Assembly (NCBI RefSeq): GCF_021654135.1
Contig: NZ_JAKGSD010000028.1
Span: 46,179 to 110,178, forward strand
DNA: 64,000 nucleotides
Source: Amycolatopsis tucumanensis
GTDB taxonomy: Bacteria > Actinomycetota > Actinomycetes > Mycobacteriales > Pseudonocardiaceae
Direction of reading: 5' to 3'
Shown one piece after another: positions 7,779-14,502 of this stretch. Position 1 is the stretch's first letter. Each line of letters begins with the position of its first letter. The notes under the pieces were generated by a model. It was not told where the DNA came from and searched no databases. It saw only the letters and a list, made by a program, of their open reading frames with translations. The translations under genes and the position numbers were made by a program.

Positions 7779-8684
7779 GTGGGGAAGAAGGTGCTGATCG
7801 GGGTGGTGGTGGCCGCGCTCGTCGGGGCGGCGATCGCCGGTGTCGTGTACTGGCGCAGCGACCGCGGCGAGTCCACCGCGCCACCGAAGCCCCCTGGTTC
7901 GGTGATCGGCCCCGGCACCGGCCGGTACGTCGCGCTGGGCGACTCCTACACGTCGGCGCCGCGGACGGGAGCGCCGGCCGGCACGCCGCCGGGCTGCGGG
8001 CGGTCGGACAACAACTACCCGCACCTCGTCGCCGCCGAGCTGCGGCCGGTGTCGTTCGCCGACGTGAGCTGCGGCGGGGCGACGACGCAGCACCTGTCGG
8101 AGCCGCAGACCACGCCGGACGGGGTGAACCCGCCGCAGCTGGACGCGGTCACCCCGGACACGACGCTGGTGACGCTCGGAATCGGCGGCAACGACATCGG
8201 GTTGGTGAGCCTCGCCCGCGACTGCCTCACGACGAACCGCACGGTGTCGCTGTGCAAGCCGCGGCTGACCGCGGGCGGGCGGGACCAGCTGGCGGAGCGG
8301 ATCGAGGCGACGGCGCCGAAGGTGCGGGCCGCGCTGGCCGCGATCCACGAGCGGGCGCCGCGGGCGCAGGTGATCGTGGTGGGCTACCCGACGGCGCTGC
8401 CGGACGGCAACGGGTGCTGGCCGTTCCTGCCCATCGGGCCCGAGGACGTGGCCTACCTGCGGACCTCGCTCGCCCGGCTGAACTCGATGCTGGCCGCGGA
8501 GGCGAAGGCGGGCCAGGCCGGGTACGCGGACACGGCGACGCCGTCCAAGGGGAAGGACATGTGCGCCAAGGCGCGGGTCAAGTGGGTCGAAGACGTGGTG
8601 CCGTCCTCGCCGGCGATGGAGCTGCATCCCAACGCGGTCGGGGAGCGTGGGATGGCGGACGTGGTGCTGGATCTGGTGGATTGA
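7779..8684 (+). CDS. Secreted or membrane-anchored SGNH/GDSL hydrolase
   Basis: A lipase/esterase of the SGNH hydrolase superfamily. The N-terminus has a hydrophobic segment (VLIGVVVAALVGAAIAGVVY) that acts as a signal or anchor. The catalytic Ser sits in GDSYTS near residue 55. The oxyanion Gly and Asn are in GIGGNDIG, and the Asp/His pair would be in the C-terminal block around MELHPN. Six or more cysteines suggest disulfides, as in actinobacterial SGNH lipases. The GTG start at 7779 has only a weak ribosome binding site. The substrate cannot be read from sequence. Confidence 0.85.
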   Translation: MGKKVLIGVVVAALVGAAIAGVVYWRSDRGESTAPPKPPGSVIGPGTGRYVALGDSYTSAPRTGAPAGTPPGCGRSDNNYPHLVAAELRPVSFADVSCGGATTQHLSEPQTTPDGVNPPQLDAVTPDTTLVTLGIGGNDIGLVSLARDCLTTNRTVSLCKPRLTAGGRDQLAERIEATAPKVRAALAAIHERAPRAQVIVVGYPTALPDGNGCWPFLPIGPEDVAYLRTSLARLNSMLAAEAKAGQAGYADTATPSKGKDMCAKARVKWVEDVVPSSPAMELHPNAVGERGMADVVLDLVD

Positions 8685-8796
8685 CGCGGCTGCGGCGGCT
8701 CGTGTGCCTGAGTGCGGCTTCAAAGATCAAAAGATTGTCCTCGCCGGACGGGCAGGCTCCGGGACGACCTAGCGGTGCCTCGTCTCACCTTGGGTG

Positions 8797-8955
8797 GGTG
8801 GCTGGGTGGTCATCCCGTCGTCTGCGGTTTGTGCTTATCACTTTGAGCCAGGCCCGCAAGGGCGCGTTGCCGGCCGCGCGCTGGCGGCCTGGGTTGCGGG
8901 CCTGGCTCAAAGTGATCGTTCCGGTGGCAGGCGACGGGATGACCACCCAGCTACC
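8797..8955. repeat. Long palindromic element, family A, copy 1
   Basis: This nested hairpin fills most of the 296-bp gap between the hydrolase and mazF. The outer arms (8797-8820 and 8932-8955, 24 nt) pair with one mismatch. The inner arms (8837-8859 and 8894-8916, 23 nt) pair perfectly around a 34-nt loop. A second copy, in the opposite orientation, lies at the right end of the window. I found no open frame in it. Confidence 0.9.
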
Positions 8956-8980
8956 GTGTTCAGGCGCCGCGCTGCGGGCC

Positions 8981-9280
8981 TCAGTCGAGGTCGAAGGCCA
9001 GGCGGATCGCTTCCGTCAGCTCGCGCTCCTGGTCGGGCATCAGGCGGCCGATCTGCTTGCCCAGCGCCGACTTGCGGATCGTCTGGATGTTGTCGCAGCT
9101 GACGACGCTTTCGTGGTCCAGGCCGTTGCGGCTGCCGACCCGCACCTCGGTGGACAGGCCGCGGATCGTGCTCGTCACGGGGGCGATCGTGACGCGGGTC
9201 AGGTGCGGGCGGACCAGCTCGCGGGTCAGCACCAGCACCGGCCGGACCTTGTCGAGCCGGGCGAGGTGGATCGGGCGCAT
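8981..9280 (-). CDS. MazF-like endoribonuclease toxin
   Basis: A 99-residue protein of the PemK/MazF family, which cleaves mRNA at short motifs. It shows the typical early block LARLDKVRPVLVLTRE, the TRVTIAPVTSTIRG strand region and GLDHESVVSCDNIQTI before the C-terminal helix. Its ATG overlaps the antitoxin stop by one base (TGATG), so the two are translationally coupled, with the antitoxin first as is normal. The pair directly follows hadB. Confidence 0.88.
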   Translation of the reverse strand: MRPIHLARLDKVRPVLVLTRELVRPHLTRVTIAPVTSTIRGLSTEVRVGSRNGLDHESVVSCDNIQTIRKSALGKQIGRLMPDQERELTEAIRLAFDLD

Positions 9281-9507
9281 CAGTCCAGGTCGTCCAGCGG
9301 GGCGGCGTGCTCCTCGATCCCGGCGAGATCGTCCGGCACGCCGCCCGTCAGCAGGGCGATGTCGCGCTCCGCGAGCAGGCGCCGGCGCTCCCGCTCCAAG
9401 GCGCGGAACACCAGCTCGGCACGGCTCGCGGCGCCGCCCTCCTCCACCACGTGGTCGATGAAGGACACCAGGTCGTCGGGGAGACGAACGGCGATCTGCT
9501 TCGTCAT
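9280..9507 (-). CDS. MazE-like ribbon-helix-helix antitoxin
   Basis: A 75-residue protein with an N-terminal ribbon-helix-helix DNA-binding part (QIAVRLPDDLVSFIDHVVEE, then SRAELVFRAL) and an acidic C-terminal tail that would block the toxin. It lies directly upstream of, and coupled to, the mazF-like gene. Only 29 bp separate it from hadB, so it may share the hadAB transcript. A GGTACC-centred partial palindrome (around 9515) could be an operator for the complex, but this is weak. Confidence 0.85.
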   Translation of the reverse strand: MTKQIAVRLPDDLVSFIDHVVEEGGAASRAELVFRALERERRRLLAERDIALLTGGVPDDLAGIEEHAAPLDDLD

Positions 9508-9536
9508 ACCACTACGGTACCAGTTTGGGATGCACG

Positions 9537-9932
9537 TCAGCGGACGACGGCCTGGGCCTTCCCGAGCACCGTCTTGCCGTCGAACTTGGCCGTGATGTCC
9601 ACGCGGGCGGTGCCGTCCTCGCGGACCTCCGCGACCTTGCCGGTGAACTCGACGTCCGCGCCCTCCGGCGAGACCACGACGGGCCTGGTGAAGCGGACGC
9701 TGTACTCGACCAGCTTGCCCGGGTCGCCGAGCCAGTCCGTGACGAGCCGGCCGCCCAGCGCCATCGTCAGCATCCCGTGCGCGATCACGTCCGGGAGCCC
9801 GACCTCCTTGGCGAACCGCTCGTTCCAGTGGATCGGGTTGAAGTCCAGCGACGCGCCCGCGTACCGGACCAGCTGGTCGCGTGTGACGTGCACCTGCAGC
9901 GGCGGCAGCTCGGTGCCCTTCTCGTACGTCAT
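9537..9932 (-). CDS. hadB: (3R)-hydroxyacyl-ACP dehydratase subunit HadB
   Basis: A MaoC-like hot-dog protein and the catalytic subunit of the FAS-II dehydratase that works with HadA on long acyl chains. The 131-residue protein has the hydratase motif with catalytic Asp and His in YAGASLDFNPIHWNE. The ATG at 9932 overlaps the hadA stop by one base. Unlike the hadABC operon of Mycobacterium tuberculosis, no hadC follows. The next gene is the mazE-like antitoxin. Confidence 0.9.
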   Translation of the reverse strand: MTYEKGTELPPLQVHVTRDQLVRYAGASLDFNPIHWNERFAKEVGLPDVIAHGMLTMALGGRLVTDWLGDPGKLVEYSVRFTRPVVVSPEGADVEFTGKVAEVREDGTARVDITAKFDGKTVLGKAQAVVR

Positions 9933-10381
9933 CAGGCCCCCTCTCCCCGCACGACGAGCTGCGCGCGCGTCGTGCACACGAGCTGACCGTCGGCGTCGAC
10001 GACCTCGCCGCGCACGGTCAGGAAGTCGTTGCCAGCCCTGGCCATGATGTCCTCGACCGTCGTGGTGATGCGGAGCCGGTCGCCGGCGTGCACCGGGCGC
10101 GTGTAGCCGAAGGCCTGGTCGCCGTGCACCATCCGGCTGTAGTCCAGCCCCAGCTCCGGGTCGTTCGCGATGGCGTTGATCGCGTCGAGGTTGATCACCG
10201 TGAGGAAAGTGGGCGGCGCGATGACGTCCGGGTAGCCGACCGCGCGGGCCGCCTCCGGGTCCGTGTAGAGCGGGTTGGCGTCACCGATCGCGGTGGCGAA
10301 CTCGCGGATCTTCTCGCGGCCGACTTCGTAGGTTGAGTCCGGCGGGTACGTCCGCCCGACGAACGAGGGGTCCAAAGGCAC
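9932..10381 (-). CDS. hadA: (3R)-hydroxyacyl-ACP dehydratase subunit HadA
   Basis: A 149-residue MaoC-like N-terminal-type dehydratase subunit, the substrate-binding partner of HadB. It shows the conserved early block REKIREFATAIGDANPLYTD and VIAPPTFLTVINL, without the full catalytic His/Asp hydratase motif, as expected for HadA. The GTG start (VPLDPSFVGR) fits the family. It lies downstream of rpmG as in mycobacteria, but with a terminator and about 290 bp between, so it probably has its own promoter. Confidence 0.9.
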   Translation of the reverse strand: MPLDPSFVGRTYPPDSTYEVGREKIREFATAIGDANPLYTDPEAARAVGYPDVIAPPTFLTVINLDAINAIANDPELGLDYSRMVHGDQAFGYTRPVHAGDRLRITTTVEDIMARAGNDFLTVRGEVVDADGQLVCTTRAQLVVRGEGA

Positions 10382-10671
10382 CCGAGCAGCCTACCCACCC
10401 GGCGAGCGTGGACAGCGCCGTCGGGTTGCCGGTGCGTGACGGCCCCGCGCCGTCGGGCAGGGGACAGCCGCTGACCTCCTCGCGGAGGGACCGCAGTCCC
10501 GCTTCGCCGGTGATCTGGACCTGGCGCAGCAGCCCGGTCGAGGACCCGCGAGCAGCGCGAGGTCGAGCTGGCTGACCCGGCGCTGCCGCCGGGCCGACGG
10601 CGCTGGGGCACGCGATCTTCGGCGCCGTGATGCTGTCCGGCGGGCTCTACCTGGCCGGGCCCCGGAAAGCA
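10382..10671. other. Gene-free stretch between hadA and the rpmG terminator
   Basis: I see no supportable gene here. Several short open frames exist on both strands, but they are Arg/Pro/Ala-rich shadows of GC-rich DNA without a recognisable family or ribosome binding site. The hadA promoter must lie in this stretch, though I cannot point to it. A decayed gene cannot be excluded. Confidence 0.5.
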
Positions 10672-10705
10672 CGAAGGCCGCTCCGGCGAACCGGAGCGGC
10701 CTTCG
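10672..10705 (-). terminator. Intrinsic terminator of rpmG
   Basis: A perfect 15-bp stem (CGAAGGCCGCTCCGG and its complement) around a CGAA tetraloop lies 21 bp past the rpmG stop. Confidence 0.85.
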
Positions 10706-10726
10706 TCGAAACCTGGGGTGCTGGCG

Positions 10727-10891
10727 TCAGCGGGTTTCCTTGTGAACCCGGTGCGTACCGCAGTTCGGGCAGAACTTCTTCATCTCCAGGCGATCCGGGT
10801 CGTTGCGCCGGTTCTTCTTGGTGATGTAGTTGCGGTGCTTGCAGACCTCGCACGCCAGCGTGATCTTCGGTCGCACGTCGGTGGCAGCCAC
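10727..10891 (-). CDS. rpmG: 50S ribosomal protein L33
   Basis: The 54-residue protein starts VAATDVRPKITLACEVCKHR. Two CxxC pairs (CEVC and CPNC) make this the zinc-binding (C+) form of L33. Many actinobacteria also carry a zinc-free paralogue under Zur control, not seen here. I chose GTG 10891 because GAAAGG lies upstream and the start fits the family; a longer frame starting at 10927 would add 12 unrelated residues. It lies downstream of tRNA-Thr and tRNA-Met on the same strand. Confidence 0.95.
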   Translation of the reverse strand: MAATDVRPKITLACEVCKHRNYITKKNRRNDPDRLEMKKFCPNCGTHRVHKETR

Positions 10892-11067
10892 AGCAAAGCC
10901 TTTCTCTACACAACGAACCCCCCACAAAGGCGACTTAAGATCTCAAGTCGCCCGGCGTGGGGGTCCAGGGGGCTAGCCCCCTGGCGGGGGTCCGGGGGTC
11001 CGACCCCCGGTGCAATGGCGAAGCGGACTCGGCTCACGCAGTCTGTGAGCATAGCTCGCCCATCCGC

Positions 11068-11141
11068 GTAGCGGTGGCCGGACTTGAACCGGCGACACAG
11101 CGATTATGAGCCGCTTGCTCTACCGACTGAGCTACACCGCC
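11068..11141 (-). tRNA. tRNA-Met (CAT)
   Basis: On the minus strand GGCGGTGTAGCTCAG starts a cloverleaf closed by CACCGCT, with one G-U pair at the first position. The anticodon stem-loop GCGGCTCATAATCGC gives CAT. The T arm is GCCGGTTCAAGTCCGGC. This looks like an elongator tRNA-Met, since the initiator would have an unpaired first base. CCA is not encoded. Confidence 0.92.
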
Positions 11142-11193
11142 TTGACCGGCCTTCAGGCTCCCCCGCCGAAGCGGAGCGGCCTGCTGACCACCG

Positions 11194-11266
11194 AGCCCCA
11201 ATACGGAATCGAACCGTAGACCTTCTCCTTACCATGGAGACGCTCTGCCGACTGAGCTATTGGGGC
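11194..11266 (-). tRNA. tRNA-Thr (GGT)
   Basis: On the minus strand GCCCCAATAGCTCAG begins the molecule and TTGGGGC closes the acceptor stem. The anticodon loop ATGGTAA gives GGT. The T arm reads TACGGTTCGATTCCGTA. It lies 52 bp upstream of tRNA-Met and is probably co-transcribed with it. Confidence 0.93.
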
Positions 11267-11343
11267 GAGTTCCAACGTCTGAACGTTGAAGCCTCGAAGA
11301 GATTACATCGTCCGCCGGAGAGGTCGCGCAGGGGGGGTCCCTT

Positions 11344-13968
11344 TTACGTCAGGAGCGTCAGCACCGTCTCCATCTTGCGCCCCACCGACCGGGCCGTCCG
11401 GGCCTGCAACCAGGCCTCCAGGCGGTCCTCGGCCAGCGGGCGAGAGATCAGGTAGCCCTGGGCGACGTCGCAGCCCATCGCCTCCAGCTGGTCCCGCGCG
11501 ACGTCCTCCTCGACGCCCTCCGCGACGACCGCGAGGCCCAGCGAGTGGCCGAGCTCGACGATCGACCGGACGACCGCCAGGTCGCCGAGGTCCGTGCCCA
11601 TGCCGAGGACGAAGCTCTTGTCGATCTTGACCTCGTCCACCGGCAGCTGCCGCAGGTAGGCCAGCGACGAGTAGCCGGTGCCGAAGTCGTCGACCGCCAG
11701 CACGATGCCGTGCGCGTGCAGCTCGCGCAGGATCGGCAGCGCCTTCTGCGGATCGGCCATCACGCCGGACTCGGTCAGCTCGAACGTGAGCAGCTCGGGC
11801 GGCACGTCGAACTTCCGCAGCGCCTCCACGACCTTCGCCGGGAAGTCCTCGTCGGCCAGGTTGCGCACCGACAGGTTGACCGCGACGGAGATCCGCAGCC
11901 CCTCGTCCATCCACTTGCGGACCCGGATCAGGGACTGCTCCAGCACGAACCCGGTCAGCACGCCGACCAGGCCGGCGGCCTCGACCGCGGGCACGAACTC
12001 GTCCGGGTCGAGCCGGCCGAACTCGGGGTGCTGCCAGCGCACCAGCGCCTCCACGCCGAGGACCTGCTTGCTCGGCAGCGACACCTTCGGCTGGTAGTGG
12101 ACGCTGACCTGGCCCTCCTCGATGGCCTGCCGGAACTGGGTGACCATCTGGAACCGGCGCAGGAAGATCTGGCCCATGCTGGGCACGTACCCGCGGACCT
12201 CCTCGCCGCCGCGGGTGGCCCGCACGGCGACGTCGGCCCGCTGCAGCAGCGCGTCCACGTCGCCCGGGTCGAGGGTGTCGTCGTCGGCCGTGGAGGCGTA
12301 GCCGACCATCGCGTTCGCCTCGACCGTCAGCCGGTCGACCGGGTACGGCACGGACAGCTGCGAGCGCAGCCGCTCGGCCGCTTCGTGCACCCCCTGGCCA
12401 CGCACGCCGGTGAGCAGCGCCGCGAACGACGCGCCCTCCAGGCGGGCCAGCGGCACGTCCGGGCCGAGCGCGTCACGCAGGCGGCGGCCGGCGGCGACCA
12501 CCATCCGGTCCGCCCACGCGTAGCCCAGCGCGTCGCTGACCGCGGAGAACACGTCCAGGTCGATGCGCAGCACCGCGGCGTCGGCGGAGGCGCTGTGCTC
12601 GGCCAGCGGCTCGCGCGCGACCTGCCGGAAGCCGGGCCGGTTCAGCAGGCCGGTGAGCGGGTCGTGGTAGGCGTCGTGGCGCAGGGTGGCGAGCAGGCGG
12701 CGGTTGTCCAGCGCGGTCGCCAGGTGGCTGGCCATGGTGCCGAGCAGCTGGACGTCGTACTTGCCGAAGCCGCGCCAGCGGGACAGCCGGTCGTGCGCCT
12801 CGACCACGCCGAGCAACTGGTTCGCGCTGCGCAGCGGCACCACCAGCGCCTCCTGCGCGCCGCGGTTGAGCAGTCCGCCCGCGATGTCGCTGTTGGCCTC
12901 GGTGATGCGGAAGTGCCGCACGTGCGAGCCGGGCAGCCGCAGCATCGGGTCGTCGGCGGGCAGTTCGGCCGACGGCATCGGCTCCCCCGCGACGACCGCG
13001 CGCATGTCCGCGGTCGGCTCCAGGCGCAGCCGCAGCACCACGCGACCCGCGGAGAGCTGGTCCTTGATCCGCTCGGCGATGGTCTCCCACTCGCTGACGT
13101 TCACGCCTGCGGCGAGGTCGTCGGCGCCGCTGGCCGGGCGCGCGGCGGCCTGCTGGCCGGAGCGCGCGACCATCAGGCTGACGTCGGAGAGCGCTTCCAT
13201 GTCCCGCTGCTCGCGCAGCAGGTCGGAGTAGGCCCAGTAGAGCGCGGACAGCCCGGCGAAGACGGCGAGCACCAGCGGCCACGCGTTGGCCGTGCCGGCG
13301 ATCACCAGGTAGCCGCTCAGGCCGACCGAGGCGTTGACGAACCCGACGACCAGGATGCGGCCGGTGAGCCGCAGCGCGGTGCCGATCCGCATCCGGCGGC
13401 GCAGCACCCGGACGGCGGCCAGCGCCAGCAGCGTGCTGGTCAGCGGCGCGGTCAGGGTGCCGGCGAGGGCGGCAGGCCACGTCATCTCGGTGGTGCCCAT
13501 GATCCGCTCGACCAGGCCGGCCACGGCGAACGCGCTGGTGATCTCCAGCAGGAACGCGCCTGCGTTGTAGAGCACGCGCCCGGAGACGCGGCGGACCACG
13601 AGCGTGCTGATCCCGGCGACCAGGTGCGCCGCGAGCACCACTTCGAACGGCGCCACGAAGAAGCCGATGACCAGCGGGATCTCGGTGAACGAGATGGTCC
13701 AGGAGATGCCGGACCGGACGTCGACGTTGATGCCGAGCTGCTCGGCGAGCAGGAACGACAGGGCCAGCACCGGGCCGATCCACCACAGCTTCGCCGAGCC
13801 GTGGAACGGCAGCCACAGCGACACGGCGGCGGCGGTCAGCACGCCGACGGAGAACACGGTCAGCGTGTAGACCCGGAAGCGGCGCTCGTCCGCCCGCGCC
13901 TCGGCACCACCAGAACCGGCGGCTGCCGCCGGGATGGGGCCGTCGGGCCTGCCATCGGAGTCCGGCAT
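11344..13968 (-). CDS. Membrane-bound GAF / degenerate GGDEF / EAL protein (c-di-GMP phosphodiesterase candidate)
   Basis: An 874-residue signalling protein. Residues about 35-240 form a multi-pass membrane sensor and about 300-430 a GAF domain. A GGDEF-type domain follows (HDPLTGLLNRPGF near 435) in which the catalytic RxGGDEF motif is replaced by RLEGASF (about residue 509), so it should be an inactive cyclase. The C-terminal EAL domain keeps its core motifs (EALVRWQHP near 641, DDFGTGYSSLAYL near 759), so c-di-GMP hydrolysis is plausible. ATG 13968 is supported by GGAAGGAGG. In actinomycetes c-di-GMP controls development, but the ligand of this sensor is unknown. Confidence 0.9.
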   Translation of the reverse strand: MPDSDGRPDGPIPAAAAGSGGAEARADERRFRVYTLTVFSVGVLTAAAVSLWLPFHGSAKLWWIGPVLALSFLLAEQLGINVDVRSGISWTISFTEIPLVIGFFVAPFEVVLAAHLVAGISTLVVRRVSGRVLYNAGAFLLEITSAFAVAGLVERIMGTTEMTWPAALAGTLTAPLTSTLLALAAVRVLRRRMRIGTALRLTGRILVVGFVNASVGLSGYLVIAGTANAWPLVLAVFAGLSALYWAYSDLLREQRDMEALSDVSLMVARSGQQAAARPASGADDLAAGVNVSEWETIAERIKDQLSAGRVVLRLRLEPTADMRAVVAGEPMPSAELPADDPMLRLPGSHVRHFRITEANSDIAGGLLNRGAQEALVVPLRSANQLLGVVEAHDRLSRWRGFGKYDVQLLGTMASHLATALDNRRLLATLRHDAYHDPLTGLLNRPGFRQVAREPLAEHSASADAAVLRIDLDVFSAVSDALGYAWADRMVVAAGRRLRDALGPDVPLARLEGASFAALLTGVRGQGVHEAAERLRSQLSVPYPVDRLTVEANAMVGYASTADDDTLDPGDVDALLQRADVAVRATRGGEEVRGYVPSMGQIFLRRFQMVTQFRQAIEEGQVSVHYQPKVSLPSKQVLGVEALVRWQHPEFGRLDPDEFVPAVEAAGLVGVLTGFVLEQSLIRVRKWMDEGLRISVAVNLSVRNLADEDFPAKVVEALRKFDVPPELLTFELTESGVMADPQKALPILRELHAHGIVLAVDDFGTGYSSLAYLRQLPVDEVKIDKSFVLGMGTDLGDLAVVRSIVELGHSLGLAVVAEGVEEDVARDQLEAMGCDVAQGYLISRPLAEDRLEAWLQARTARSVGRKMETVLTLLT

Positions 13969-14463
13969 GCAACCTCCTTCCACCCATTCGCCCCAGCGCG
14001 CACGCCTGCACCCACTCGCGCACGAGACGGTGATCTCGGTGCGAATGAGGGGATCACTGTACCCCGGAGGGCGTACTTCAGCCTCTTTCCGGCCGCCATG
14101 ACATCACCCCATAGTTAACAACGTGCCAACTACGGTGACCAGCGGAGACTTACGGGTGAGCGAGATCTTTCCGGCGATCGCTCCCGGTAGTCGGCGTTAA
14201 GCGTCACGCCCGGCTACGACGAGTTCCCCGCGAGCCGTCGCGCTGCACTCCTCCGCATTGATCGCGATTCAATCGAGATCGGGATTACCGGAAGCGATGA
14301 CTGAGCGTGGTTTCCCCGGTTACACCCGGGAAAACGTTCCCGGCAATGCGACGATCATCTCAGTCCCGGCACCTGGAACCGCTGCCGGACGTGCCCCGGT
14401 TTATTCCCGGAAGCCGTCCGCTCCAAGCGAACTACCTGCGGAAACAAACCCGGCCGCCAGAAA
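13969..14463. other. Divergent regulatory gap upstream of lon and the EAL gene
   Basis: About 500 bp without a supportable gene. It has lower GC than its surroundings and several short imperfect inverted repeats (for example around 14262-14282). It should hold the promoters of both divergent genes. The only motif I can name in the gap is the HAIR operator near its lon end, listed separately. Confidence 0.6.
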
Positions 14464-14484
14464 GTTGAGCTAGGCAGACTCAAC
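14464..14484 (+). promoter_or_regulatory. HAIR-type operator (HspR) upstream of lon
   Basis: The site reads GTTGAGC-N7-ACTCAAC, matching the HspR-associated inverted repeat CTTGAGT-N7-ACTCAAG in 11 of 14 arm positions and keeping arm symmetry. It lies 19 bp before the lon start codon. HspR control of lon is described in Streptomyces. Confidence 0.75.
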
Positions 14485-14502
14485 CAGGTAGGGAGCAACA
14501 AG

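Noticed and set aside
8797..8955. Family A palindrome as a simple intrinsic terminator of the SGNH hydrolase
   Set aside because: It is about 160 bp long with nested arms, starts more than 100 bp past the stop, lacks a T-run, and recurs elsewhere in reverse orientation.
10391..10672. Short minus-strand frame of about 93 codons upstream of hadA
   Set aside because: It is Arg/Pro/Ala-rich, overlaps the rpmG terminator region, and has no ribosome binding site or recognisable domain.
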